Source: Methylococcus sp. Mc7
Lineage (GTDB): Bacteria; Pseudomonadota; Gammaproteobacteria; Methylococcales; Methylococcaceae
Length of the DNA stretch: 64,000 nt
Assembly (NCBI RefSeq): GCF_019285515.1
Contig: NZ_CP079095.1
Span: 930,001 to 994,000 of the forward strand
Direction: 5' to 3'
The translations under genes and the position numbers were made by a program. The notes beneath the pieces were generated by a model. The model was not told the DNA's origin. It worked only from the letters and a program-made list of their open reading frames with translations, and ran no database searches. Positions 45,228-54,045 of the stretch are shown one piece after another; within the stretch, counting starts at the first letter, position 1; each line of letters begins with the position of its first letter.

Positions 45228-45653
45228 ATGCAAATAGGCGTCGATACTGAAAGAGCGGTGGACGACAGGCGGGTCTTCGTCGTCGACGACGACGAGATCA
45301 CCAGCGCCGCCTTGCAGTTCATGCTGCACGACGAAATCGAGACCCATGAGCTGAGCAGCCTCGAAGCCGCCTATGCCAAGGCGGTGGACTGGAAGCCTGC
45401 GGTATTGCTGCTGGGGCTGGGCGTGGTCAGGAGCCGCGGCATCGGCGTACTGGAAGAAATCCGCGCGCGGCTGGAGGACATCAAGATCATCGTGGTGGCC
45501 GATGCCGCCACCGATCCCTTGGCGCAGGAATGCCTCAAGCAGGGTGCGAACTCCCTGCTTGCGAAACCCCTCACCATCGAAAAGGCTCGCCAGAAGGTGG
45601 ACATGCAACTGGGCCGCAAGGTCAAGCTTGCCATCCCGGTCGTCGTCACCTGA
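45228..45653 (+). CDS. degenerate response-regulator receiver protein, nif-linked
   Basis: A 141-aa single-domain receiver-like protein. The acidic pair is present (D20, D21 in VVDDDE) and the conserved lysine lies in LLAKPLT (K113), but the phosphoacceptor position in PAVLLLGLG holds glycine (G63) instead of aspartate. It therefore probably does not take a phosphoryl group in the normal way and may act as a constitutive protein-binding module. The ATG follows a TAGGAGAAG ribosome binding site. It leads the plus-strand operon behind a sigma-54 promoter divergent from nifH. Confidence 0.78.
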   Translation: MQIGVDTERAVDDRRVFVVDDDEITSAALQFMLHDEIETHELSSLEAAYAKAVDWKPAVLLLGLGVVRSRGIGVLEEIRARLEDIKIIVVADAATDPLAQECLKQGANSLLAKPLTIEKARQKVDMQLGRKVKLAIPVVVT

Positions 45654-45768
45654 GCGCGATTGCTCGGAACCCGAACTTTCCGCACGGTTCTGGGCAGTTC
45701 GGCCCGTTACGCGCCCTGTTTCAACGCAAAACCGTCGATTTCATCGTAAACCACCATTAAGGAGCGTC

Positions 45769-46356
45769 ATGACCACCATTAGCGAAACTGCCCTCGCGTC
45801 CCTGGAAAACGAAAACCGGCTGTTGAGCCCGGTCTTCAAAGGCGCCACCGCCCAGCCGGGTGTCTTCGGCTTCCGCGGGATGATCGCCCTGAAGTTCGCC
45901 CAGCAGTTGAGCGACGAGGCTCGCCCGCCTGAAATCAAGTTCGATCAGGTGATGACCGTGGCGAAAGCCGGCGAATCCACCCTTCCCTTCCTGGCCGGAG
46001 TGGCGCTGTCGCTGGAACATATGGATCTGCTGATGGACGTCCTGGGCGACAAGCTGTCTCCCACCGGCAAGTATTTCTTCTTCGCCGGCAACCTGGACAT
46101 TTCCAAGCGCTACCAGATCACCCACCGCGGCGCCACGTTCTGGGTGCTGCCGTTGGACGAGGCGACCGTCTACAACGAACTACTGGAGCTGTTCCGTATC
46201 GAAAAGAACGACCTGAAGAAGCTCGACACCGCCGGCAAGCTGGTTGCCGTCGCGGATGCCGCGGCCAGCTTCGACGAAAAGTTCGACGTGATCAGCTTCG
46301 AAGAGGGCCTGAAGATCATGGGCCCGATCCGGATTCCGGAAAACCGTCCGGTCTGA
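45769..46356 (+). CDS. nif-linked protein of unknown function, 195 aa
   Basis: A soluble 195-aa protein without signal peptide, membrane helix or cysteines. It starts MTTISETALASLENENRLLSP and contains FGFRGMIALKFAQQLSDE, YFFFAGNLDISKRYQITHRGATFWVLPLDE (in part) and a helical C-terminal half. Ribosome binding site AAGGAG precedes ATG 45769. It is the second gene of the accessory operon. I cannot assign a family; the context points to nitrogenase support. Confidence 0.75.
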   Translation: MTTISETALASLENENRLLSPVFKGATAQPGVFGFRGMIALKFAQQLSDEARPPEIKFDQVMTVAKAGESTLPFLAGVALSLEHMDLLMDVLGDKLSPTGKYFFFAGNLDISKRYQITHRGATFWVLPLDEATVYNELLELFRIEKNDLKKLDTAGKLVAVADAAASFDEKFDVISFEEGLKIMGPIRIPENRPV

Positions 46357-46412
46357 ACCTTCAAATGGAACGCCACCGGGGGCGGCGTTCCCCTGCCCGG
46401 TAAGAATCAGCC

Positions 46413-46748
46413 ATGTTCACCAAAGCCTGTGACGAAAGCGAACTGAAGGAGGGCAAGTACGAGGTGGTGGCGGTCAACCGCACCCTGATGCTGGTGGTAT
46501 GGCCGACCGGCGCCCGGCCTCGCGCCTTCCAGGGAATGTGCCCCCATGCCCGCGAACCGCTGGCGGATGCCCGTTTCGACGGCAAAACCCTGACCTGCGC
46601 GCACCACGATTGGGAGTTCGACAGCAACGGCGCCTGCATCAAGGGCAAGCACTGCACCCTGGCCGAATATCCGCTGAAGATCGAAAACGGCGAAGTCCTG
46701 ATCGATACCGACGGGGTTTCCGCCAATTATTTGAGAGACGAAAGCTAG
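46413..46748 (+). CDS. Rieske-type [2Fe-2S] ferredoxin
   Basis: A 111-aa Rieske ferredoxin with both ligand pairs, CPH in MCPHAREPL and CAHH in LTCAHHDWEFD, 19 residues apart, as in the soluble Rieske ferredoxins of aromatic mono- and dioxygenase systems. No oxygenase is encoded nearby. In this operon it may act as an electron carrier for nitrogenase accessory enzymes or an oxygen-protection pathway. The partner is unknown. Confidence 0.9.
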   Translation: MFTKACDESELKEGKYEVVAVNRTLMLVVWPTGARPRAFQGMCPHAREPLADARFDGKTLTCAHHDWEFDSNGACIKGKHCTLAEYPLKIENGEVLIDTDGVSANYLRDES

Positions 46749-46791
46749 CCGACTTTCGCGCATCGATTACACCCACCCCAAGGAGCAAACC

Positions 46792-47043
46792 ATGACCTAC
46801 CAAGTGATCAAATCGGCCCTGAAATTGTGTACGGGCGCGCGCAAGAGCAGCGGCGAACCCTGCAACGGCACGCTGTACACCTGCAAGGCTTGCGGCGCCA
46901 CCGGCTGCAAGCAGTCGCGCGACGATCTCTGTTCGGACCAGGCTTTCAACGTGCTGGAACACTGCCTAAAATGCGGCGCGATCGGCCAGGCCGAGGCCGT
47001 CGCCGCCGGCGATTACCGTCCGCACCAGGCCTGGGCGAGCTGA
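46792..47043 (+). CDS. small cysteine-rich protein, nif-linked
   Basis: An 83-aa protein with eight cysteines, including CKACGATGCKQ, DDLC and CLKCG groups, indicative of zinc or Fe-S binding. It starts MTYQVIKSALKLCTGARKSSG. A ribosome binding site AAGGAG lies before the ATG. It sits between the Rieske gene and nifO. No function is known to me. Confidence 0.78.
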   Translation: MTYQVIKSALKLCTGARKSSGEPCNGTLYTCKACGATGCKQSRDDLCSDQAFNVLEHCLKCGAIGQAEAVAAGDYRPHQAWAS

Positions 47044-47050
47044 AACCGCC

Positions 47051-47488
47051 GTGGCTCTCGTCCACTTCTATGAAAAACCCGGCTGCGCCAACAACGCGCG
47101 CCAGAAGCGGATGCTCCGGGAGGCCGGGCACGAGCTGATCGTGCACGACCTCCTGGCGACGCCTTGGCGCACCGGGGAATTGCGGCTGTTTTTCGGCGAG
47201 CGCCCGGTGGCCGAGTGGTTCAACCGGGCGGCCCCTCGCGTCAAGTCGGGGGAGATCGTCCCGGAAACCCTGGGCGGGGAGGAAGCGCTCGCCTTGATGA
47301 TGGAAGACCGCCTGCTGATCCGGCGGCCGCTCATGCAGGTCGGAGAGCGACGCGAGGTCGGATTCGACGCCGACAGGGTGCATGCCTGGATCGGGCTGAA
47401 TCCCAGCCGAGAAACTCCCCAAACCGACCTGGAAAGCTGCCGCCGGCCTCACCCTTGCCCGCCCACTGAGGATTCCGCCGGCGGATGA
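47051..47488 (+). CDS. nifO: nitrogenase-associated protein NifO (ArsC/Spx fold)
   Basis: A 145-aa ArsC-like thioredoxin-fold protein. From a GTG start it reads VHFYEKPGCANNARQKRMLREAG, with the single catalytic-type cysteine (C12) but not the arsenate-reductase triad, and then HDLLATPWRTGELRLFFGERPVAEWFN. This matches the nitrogenase-associated ArsC subfamily (NifO). In Azotobacter NifO is linked to molybdenum distribution between nitrogenase and nitrate reductase. It overlaps the next gene by ATGA. Confidence 0.87.
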   Translation: MALVHFYEKPGCANNARQKRMLREAGHELIVHDLLATPWRTGELRLFFGERPVAEWFNRAAPRVKSGEIVPETLGGEEALALMMEDRLLIRRPLMQVGERREVGFDADRVHAWIGLNPSRETPQTDLESCRRPHPCPPTEDSAGG

Positions 47489-49074
47489 AAGACACCGATC
47501 TGCAGCGCATACTCGCCTATCACGAACGCACCAAACACCGGCTGGAACGCTACGCGGCGGGGCCTGAAACCCTGGACTGGAGCGCCCAGCCCGATCCGTT
47601 CCGGACTTTCGAAGGCGCCGACCGCATCCTGCTACCGTTGCTGGCGGACGGCCTCGATACCTCCTTTCCGGAGCTGCACCGGCCCGGTGCCGTCCCGCCG
47701 CGCGCCTTGACCCTGGATTCGGTCGGCCTCCTCCTCGAACTTTCCCTGGCCTTGTCGGCCTGGAAGGAATACGGCCCGGACCGCTGGTCTCTGCGCTGCA
47801 ATCCGTCCAGCGGCAACCTCCATCCCACCGAAGGGTATGTGGTGTGCCGGAACGTCGAGGGGTTGGGCGACGGTATCTATCATTACCTCAGCCGCGACCA
47901 TGCGCTCGAACGCCGGGCACTGGCTGCGGCCGACACCGCAGGCGGTCCGTCCCGCCTGCTGATCGGCCTCAGCTCCATCCACTGGCGGGAAGCCTGGAAA
48001 TACGGCGAGCGGGCCTTCCGTTACTGCCAGCTCGACACCGGCCACGCCGTCGGCGCCCTGCGCTATACCGCTGCCGCCCTGGGCTGGGGCCTGCGTAGGG
48101 TGGACATGGCGGACGCCAGCGCCATCGCCCGGCTGCTGGGACTCGACCGCGCGGCCGATTTTTCCGGCGCCGAAGGAGAAGAAGCGGAACTCCTGCTCGA
48201 GGTGGTCATCGGGCCGGCCGCGCCGCCGGCCCTGCCGGTGTTCGGCGACCTGGCCTGGGCCGGCAAGGCGAACGTCCTCGACCCGCACCCGATGTACCGC
48301 TGGCCCGTCATCGACGAGGTGGCCGACGCCAGCCGCTGGCCCGGCGAAGAGACCCCGCCCCCGCCCGAGGCGGATTACCCGCCCCGCGCCGATCCGCCGG
48401 CCGTCGCCGCCGCCGCGGTGATCCGCCAGCGCCGCAGCGCCCAGCGCTTCGACCGCCGGTTCGAACTGGAGAGGGCTGATTTCTACGCCCTCCTTGACGC
48501 GCTGCTGGCCCGGCCCTGCGCTCCCTGGGACGTCTGGAACCACGCACCCGCGCTGCACCCCGTCCTGTTCGTCCATCGAGTGACGGGACTGGCGCCGGGA
48601 CTGTACGCCCTGCCGCGCAGCCTGGGCGCCGAAACGAAGCTGCGCGCGGCCTTGCGGCGGGATTTCGCCTGGACGAAACCCGCAGGCTGTCCCGGACACC
48701 TGCCGTTGTTCCTGTTGGCGGAAGGCGGCTGCGGCCCGATTGCGCGCACCGTCGACTGCCATCAGGCCATCGCCGCCGACAGCGCTTTCGCCTTGGGAAT
48801 GCTGGCGGAATTCGAAGACACCCTGAGCGCCGCCCCCTGGCGCTACCGCCAGCTTCACTGGGAGGCGGGACTCCTGGGCCAGACGCTCTATCTGGAAGCC
48901 GAAGCCCGTGGTCTGCGCGGCACCGGCATCGGCTGCTATTTCGACGACGCCTTCCACGAACTGTTGGGGCTGTCCGGGAAGGCGTTCCAGTCGCTGTACC
49001 ACTTCACCGTGGGCAAGCCGCTGAGCGATCCGCGGATCACGACCGAGGCGCCCTACGCCCGAACCCCGGCCTGA
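47485..49074 (+). CDS. SagB/ThcOx-like nitroreductase-family flavoprotein with two domains
   Basis: A 529-aa protein containing two nitroreductase-fold halves. The first has the SagB-type RCNPSSGNLHPTEGYV FMN region (about 108-123); the second begins with RQRRSAQRFDRRFELERADF (about 313), a second N-terminal nitroreductase signature. Such enzymes oxidise or reduce substrates with FMN. No peptide substrate or azoline cyclase gene is nearby, so thiazole/oxazole formation is unlikely. It ends the accessory operon, coupled to nifO. The role in nitrogen fixation is unknown. Confidence 0.82.
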   Translation: MKDTDLQRILAYHERTKHRLERYAAGPETLDWSAQPDPFRTFEGADRILLPLLADGLDTSFPELHRPGAVPPRALTLDSVGLLLELSLALSAWKEYGPDRWSLRCNPSSGNLHPTEGYVVCRNVEGLGDGIYHYLSRDHALERRALAAADTAGGPSRLLIGLSSIHWREAWKYGERAFRYCQLDTGHAVGALRYTAAALGWGLRRVDMADASAIARLLGLDRAADFSGAEGEEAELLLEVVIGPAAPPALPVFGDLAWAGKANVLDPHPMYRWPVIDEVADASRWPGEETPPPPEADYPPRADPPAVAAAAVIRQRRSAQRFDRRFELERADFYALLDALLARPCAPWDVWNHAPALHPVLFVHRVTGLAPGLYALPRSLGAETKLRAALRRDFAWTKPAGCPGHLPLFLLAEGGCGPIARTVDCHQAIAADSAFALGMLAEFEDTLSAAPWRYRQLHWEAGLLGQTLYLEAEARGLRGTGIGCYFDDAFHELLGLSGKAFQSLYHFTVGKPLSDPRITTEAPYARTPA

Positions 49075-49124
49075 ATGCCCCGGCGCGGCTTCGGCGGCTC
49101 ATCCCGTACGGATCGGCTCGGCCG

Positions 49125-50744
49125 CTACCTGCCGCCGAAATTGAAGATCGGCTCGGGGCGCAGGGTTTTGCTGAATATCGACACACCGTCGAGGTCCTTG
49201 AAGTCCACCGTGAGGCTCTGGTCCGCCCGGTTGATGTTGACCTCCCCGAAGAACTGCAGGCCGGCGTAGGGGGACAGGTTGACCTGTCCCGCTGGCGGAG
49301 CCTTGTAGAACACCACCTGGGGACCGAAGGTGCCATCGGTGCTGTTGGGGCCGAAGGTGCCGGCGTTTAGAGGGCCGGCGACGAACTCCCAGAACGGAGC
49401 GAAGTCCTTGCTGGCGGCCTGTGCCGGGTCGTAATAGTGTGCCGCGGCGTAATGCACGTCGGCGGTCAGCCACACGATGTTCTTGATGCGCTGCTTCTTG
49501 ACGAAACCGAGCAGACGGGCGATTTCCAGCTCGCGCCCGGCGGCGGGGCCGTCGTTGCCGTTGGCGATCGCCTCCCACCGGGCCCGGCCCTGGGCGTCGG
49601 TGCCGTCCCCGATGTTCAATCCGATCGGCATGTCGGCCGCGATGACCTTCCATGTCGCCTTCGAATGCTTCAGGCCCTGTTCCAGCCATTGCACCTGGGC
49701 GTCTCCCAGGAATGCCGTCTCCAGCCCTTCCTGGTTCTGCAGGTTATAGGTATTGGGGCCCCGGTAGTTGCGCATGTCGAGGACGAAGACATCGAGCAGC
49801 GGACCGTAGGAAATCTGCCGGTAAACCCGGTCGGACTCCTCCGCGGAGTAGGGGCGCATCGGCGCATACTCGTGGAAAGCCTCCGACGCCCGGGCCACCA
49901 GGAGCGGAACATCTTTGACCGTATATCGGGGATCGGCGCTCAGATCCTTGGCATCGGACCAGTTGTTGACTACCTCATGGTCGTCCCATTGCCAGATCTG
50001 CGGCACCTCGGCATTGAACCGGCGGACGTTGTCGTCGAGCAGATTGTATTTGTAGCGTCCGCGGAATTCGTCCAGCGTCTCGGCGACCTTGGCGACTTCC
50101 GGAGTGACGATGTTGGTCCAGATCTGGCCGTTCTCGGCGGTCACCTCCGGCTTGATGATGCCGTCGGAATAGACGTTGTCCCCACTGTGGATGAAGAACT
50201 GCGGCTTCACTTGGCGCATGGCCTCATAGATCTTCATGCCGCCGAAAGCGGGGTTGATGCCCCAGCCCTGACCGGCGGTGTCGCCGCCCCATACGAAACG
50301 GATGTCGTCACGCTTGCCGATCGTGTGGAAATGCCCCGTCACGGGCTCGCTCCGGCTGCGTGCGTTGGTCAGGTCCTCGAACCAGACCTTGACGTAGACG
50401 TCCTTGCCCGCGGGCAACCCGACCAGGTCCTGGCGGGCGGTGTAGTCGGTACCTTCCATGGCGTAGGGGCCGCGAACGGTTTTCGAACCGGCGAAATCGG
50501 CGCTGAAGGCGTATTCCACCATCATGCGCGCGGGGCGGTCCGCCCGGCTCCAGATCACCGCCCTGCCGGGGGCCATATCCCCGATCTGAATCCCCTGTTC
50601 CACCTGCGGAACCGAGTTCTCGGCATTGACGGAAGCGCAGGCGGCCAGGGCCAGAACCAGGCCGGAAACGAGCGCTTGAACGGAATTTTTTCGGTACCCG
50701 GGTCGGAAGGCGGTAGGCGGGTGAGACGCTGGGGCGGTGGTCAT
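49125..50744 (-). CDS. phoD: PhoD-family alkaline phosphatase/phosphodiesterase
   Basis: A 539-aa exported phosphoesterase. ATG 50744 gives an N-terminal region ending in a lipobox-like LAAC, suggesting membrane anchoring. Metal-binding blocks are GGDTAGQG, HSGDNVYSDG, WDDHEVVNN and, near the end, TADVHYAA, all as in PhoD. It releases phosphate from organic phosphates outside the cytoplasm. It is divergent from phnF and the phn operon, so phosphorus scavenging genes are grouped. I see no convincing tandem Pho box in the 191-bp gap. Confidence 0.92.
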   Translation of the reverse strand: MTTAPASHPPTAFRPGYRKNSVQALVSGLVLALAACASVNAENSVPQVEQGIQIGDMAPGRAVIWSRADRPARMMVEYAFSADFAGSKTVRGPYAMEGTDYTARQDLVGLPAGKDVYVKVWFEDLTNARSRSEPVTGHFHTIGKRDDIRFVWGGDTAGQGWGINPAFGGMKIYEAMRQVKPQFFIHSGDNVYSDGIIKPEVTAENGQIWTNIVTPEVAKVAETLDEFRGRYKYNLLDDNVRRFNAEVPQIWQWDDHEVVNNWSDAKDLSADPRYTVKDVPLLVARASEAFHEYAPMRPYSAEESDRVYRQISYGPLLDVFVLDMRNYRGPNTYNLQNQEGLETAFLGDAQVQWLEQGLKHSKATWKVIAADMPIGLNIGDGTDAQGRARWEAIANGNDGPAAGRELEIARLLGFVKKQRIKNIVWLTADVHYAAAHYYDPAQAASKDFAPFWEFVAGPLNAGTFGPNSTDGTFGPQVVFYKAPPAGQVNLSPYAGLQFFGEVNINRADQSLTVDFKDLDGVSIFSKTLRPEPIFNFGGR

Positions 50745-50935
50745 GGCACTCCTCGCGGTGATCAGTCGGAGTGAGGAACCATAAGGTTGATTTGAGTCAG
50801 GGCGATGGCGGCCCAATGAAGGTTCAGTGACGGGCCGCCCGAGGGAACCCGCGAAAATTCTCCTCACTTGTCATAGTCGCTTAACAAAGATGCCTTAACT
50901 TTCCGCGCCAACGAAACACATATGCAGATGTCTAG

Positions 50936-51664
50936 ATGAGTTTGATTGCCCTCAATCGCGATGGTGGCCAAGCGATTTACAGCCAGATCGCCGACTTGCT
51001 GGAAAAGGAAGTCGCGCGTTTTTACAAACCGGGCGACATGCTGCCGTCGGAAAAGGAGCTGGCCGAGCGCTTCAGCGTCAACCGGCACACGGTTCGTCGC
51101 GCTCTGGACGAGCTGATCGCCGCGGGGCTGGTGGAGCGGCGCCACGGCAAGGGTACCTTCGTGCTGGACCGCCCGATCGACTACACCGTCGGCAAGGGCA
51201 CCCGTTTCACCGAAACCCTGGAAGCCCTGGGCAAGGCGGCGGAGAGCCGCGTGCTGCGCAAACTGATCGTACTGGCCCGCGATGGGGTGGCGGAACGGTT
51301 GCAAATACCCGTGGAGACACCTGTGGTCTGGGTCGAGACCCTGCGTCGGGTGGACGAACGGCCCGTATGCGTGATTTCACACTTTCTGCCACAGGCGAAA
51401 TTTAACGAGGTATTCAGCGAATACGGCAGCGGTTCGCTGCATGAATTTATCCGCCGGCGTTGCGGGATAAAACTGATTCGAAAGGAAAGCCTGGTAAGTG
51501 CGTTGCTCCCGCAAGGCGACGACGCAAGCTTGCTGGGTATGCCGCTGAATCAGCCCGTGCTGCGGGTAAAAAGCGTGAACGTGGACGACCGGGATGGCAC
51601 CCCGGCCGAGTACGCGCTCACCCGGTTCCGCGCGGACCGGATCCAACTGCGCATATTCCCTTGA
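50936..51664 (+). CDS. phnF: phosphonate operon regulator PhnF (GntR/HutC)
   Basis: A 242-aa GntR-family repressor. The winged helix (about 10-75) contains QIADLLEKEVARFYKPGDMLPSEKELAERFSVNRHTVRRALDEL in outline and GTFVLDRPIDY; the C-terminal UTRA effector domain includes RVDERPVCVISHFLP and ends with ALTRFRADRIQLRI, typical of PhnF. It heads the phn operon, 42 bp before phnD. Control by phosphonate or phosphate compounds is inferred from the family. Confidence 0.93.
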   Translation: MSLIALNRDGGQAIYSQIADLLEKEVARFYKPGDMLPSEKELAERFSVNRHTVRRALDELIAAGLVERRHGKGTFVLDRPIDYTVGKGTRFTETLEALGKAAESRVLRKLIVLARDGVAERLQIPVETPVVWVETLRRVDERPVCVISHFLPQAKFNEVFSEYGSGSLHEFIRRRCGIKLIRKESLVSALLPQGDDASLLGMPLNQPVLRVKSVNVDDRDGTPAEYALTRFRADRIQLRIFP

Positions 51665-51706
51665 CGAAGCGACACCTACGATATCGACCTTACAGGAGCG
51701 TGACCA

Positions 51707-52576
51707 ATGTATGTAAAAAGACTGCTGACCGCAACCCTGGCGGCTTGTTTGTTCACTGTCCAGGCGGCTCACGCGGCCGGACGGGAGCTTGTGATGGGCC
51801 TGATCCCCGCCGAAAACAACGAGGAGATGGTGCAAAAGTTCGAGCCCATGCGGGCTTATCTGGAACGGAAGTTGGGCCATAAGGTAAAGGTGTTCACCGC
51901 CACCGACTACACCGGTGTCATCGAGGCCATGAAGAAAAAGCGCGTGGACATCGCCTGGTTCGGCCCCTTGTCCTACATCCTGGCGGAGCGGGAAGCGGGC
52001 GCCGAAGCCTTCGCCGTGGGCGTGCGCGACAACGGCAAATCCACCTATAAAAGCATCTTCGTGGTGCCCGGCGATTCGCCGGCCAAGACCCTGGCCGATC
52101 TGAAAGGCAAGAGCGTGGCCTTCGTCGATCCGGCCTCCACCTCGGGCGGATTGATGCCCACGTTCCTGGTCAAGCAGGAAACCGGCCGAATGCCGCAGGA
52201 CTTCTTCGGCAAGTTCACCTATGCCGGCTCCCACGACGCCGCGGAACTCGCGGTCAAGAACAAGACCGTGGACGCCGCCGCCGACAACGACATCACCTAC
52301 GAGAAGATGCTGGCCCAAGGGCTCATCACCCCCGAAAGCAACCGCATCCTGATGGAGTCCCCCGAGTTGCCCGGTTCGCCCCTGGTCTATCGCAAGGACC
52401 TGGATGCCAAGCTCAAGAAAGCGCTCAAAGAGGCTATCGTCAGCGCCCATCAGGAAATCAAGGTAACCGGCTACGGCAATTTGTCCCGCTACGAAGAGGC
52501 TTTACCCTCGGATTATCAAAAGATCCGCGAAATGGTGACGGAACTGGGATTGAAACGAGAACAAATGCTCAAGTGA
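51707..52576 (+). CDS. phnD: phosphonate ABC transporter substrate-binding protein PhnD
   Basis: A 289-aa periplasmic binding protein with a signal peptide (cleavage near AHAA). Blocks MGLIPAENNEEMVQKFEPMRAYLE, DIAWFGPLSYILA and KSVAFVDPASTSGGLMPTFL are characteristic of PhnD and bind the phosphonate group. It works with PhnC and the two PhnE permeases, which are encoded beyond the IS element. A GC hairpin (52613-52633) follows the gene. Confidence 0.94.
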   Translation: MYVKRLLTATLAACLFTVQAAHAAGRELVMGLIPAENNEEMVQKFEPMRAYLERKLGHKVKVFTATDYTGVIEAMKKKRVDIAWFGPLSYILAEREAGAEAFAVGVRDNGKSTYKSIFVVPGDSPAKTLADLKGKSVAFVDPASTSGGLMPTFLVKQETGRMPQDFFGKFTYAGSHDAAELAVKNKTVDAAADNDITYEKMLAQGLITPESNRILMESPELPGSPLVYRKDLDAKLKKALKEAIVSAHQEIKVTGYGNLSRYEEALPSDYQKIREMVTELGLKREQMLK

Positions 52577-52612
52577 GCCACTTGCGTTCTTAGCCTCGAT
52601 CCAACTCGTTCC

Positions 52613-52633
52613 GCGCACCCGGCAAGGGTGCGC
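52613..52633 (+). terminator. hairpin between phnD and porin gene
   Basis: GCGCACCC and GGGTGCGC form an 8-bp stem with a GGCAA loop. No T run follows; it may reduce readthrough so that PhnD is made in excess. Confidence 0.5.
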
Positions 52634-52661
52634 CCACATCCGATTTATGGGGAAAATCACC

Positions 52662-53806
52662 ATGAAAGGGACAGTTTTGTCCAAAAAATGCTCGATTCGG
52701 CCATTGGCACTCGCGGTTGCCGCGAGTCTTTACCTGGGAAGCGGCACGGCGGTTGCCGACACCACGGAGGACCTGCTGAACATGCTCAAAGCCAAGGGCG
52801 TCCTGACCAAGGACGAGTACGACGTGTTGACCAAGCGCGTGCAGACGGAAAAGAAACAGCAAAGGGAAGAAGCCAAAAAGGCCGCCGTCGAGGAAAGCCA
52901 GAAGGCCGCCAAGGCCGCTATGGCGGAGGGAGGCAAAAAGCCGGATCCGACGGACGTCAAAGTAAGTTTCAAGAACGGCTTTGTTATCCAAACCGCCGAT
53001 GGCAAGAATTCGCTTGCGATTAAGGGACGCATCCAGGCAGATAACCGCGACTACCTCGACGGCGATGGAAAGAACACGGATGTCTTCGAGCTTCGTCGCG
53101 CCTATCTGTATGCCATGGGGAAGGTCTTCGACAAGTATGAATTCATGATGTTAGGCAATTTCTCCGGAACGCCGCAAGCGGTTTTCTGGTACATGAACGC
53201 CCACTGGTGGGACGAAGCGCAGCTCGAGTTCGGGCAATTCCGTTTTCCGTTCGGCCAGAACGAATGGACCAACTCGCGCAACATCGACTTCATGGAGCGC
53301 GCTCTGCCCATGCAGTTCGTGACTGGCATTGACCGCGGCGTCATGCTGCATGGGCTTCCATTATCCGGAATGTACTATGGGTTAGCGGGCGTCAACGGAG
53401 GTCTCCGTACCAACGCCGGCTTGAACGGCAGCGGCCTGAGTGAAAACAACGACACGGACGGCAAGGGTTTTATCGGCCACCTTTCATTCAATGCCGCGGA
53501 ACCTTTGGGTCACAAGGATAATATCTACTATCTTGGCGCCTCCTACAGTATCGGCACGGAGGCAACAGATACGTCACCTCCCACTAACAGTCCGAATTAT
53601 CAGCTACAGTCTCAGACAGAAGGACGTGGGCTGGTTTTTTTCCGCACGGAAAATTTCAACGAAAACGAGGTTGATTTATGGCGCGCGGGCGTCAGTAATA
53701 CCCTGTCCTTCGGACCGATCAAATTTACGGGGGAATATGTCCACAATACCTATTCAGGAAAATCCAAAGCTGGACTGCATTTCAACCGCGACATCGATGC
53801 CTATTA
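52662..53806 (+). pseudogene. OprP/OprO-type outer-membrane porin, 5' fragment
   Basis: The N-terminal 381 residues of a phosphate-selective-type porin: signal peptide (cleavage near AVAD), a coiled-coil segment with LLNMLKAKGVLTKDEYDVL and Lys/Glu repeats, then barrel strands such as FKNGFVIQTADGKNSLAIKGRIQ, FELRRAYL, GQFRFPFGQ and FTGEYVHN. The sequence leaves the family at DIDAYYL, where an IS1380-type element begins. The C-terminal strands are missing. In the phn operon it probably let phosphonates cross the outer membrane. The existing frame runs 15 codons into the IS (stop at 53852). Confidence 0.88.
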
Positions 53807-54045
53807 CCTGAATCCGTGTTCCCCTCGGCTTACACCTTCCCATCGGGCCTGAACGCATGAATTTCGAGCGCTCTCCCTTGGGATTTGCCCTCGCTACCGG
53901 CGATCCGGGGAACGTTCGACCGGGGTTTCGGGGCCAATCTGCTTGGCGTGCGCTTATCGTCAGCTCATTTTCCGCTCCATGCGCGAGACTGTCCCTTCCG
54001 GGGTTCCGGAATCAGGGATTCGAGGCGTGCGGCAGGCATTTCCCG

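Noticed and set aside
47485-49074. SagB-like protein as part of a thiazole/oxazole peptide (TOMM) cluster
   Set aside because: No precursor peptide, cyclodehydratase or export gene is adjacent; the gene is coupled to nifO.
50745-50935. Pho box candidate near TTGTCATAG (about 50868) between phoD and phnF
   Set aside because: Only one half-site resembles CTGTCATA; the second direct repeat at 11-bp spacing is absent.
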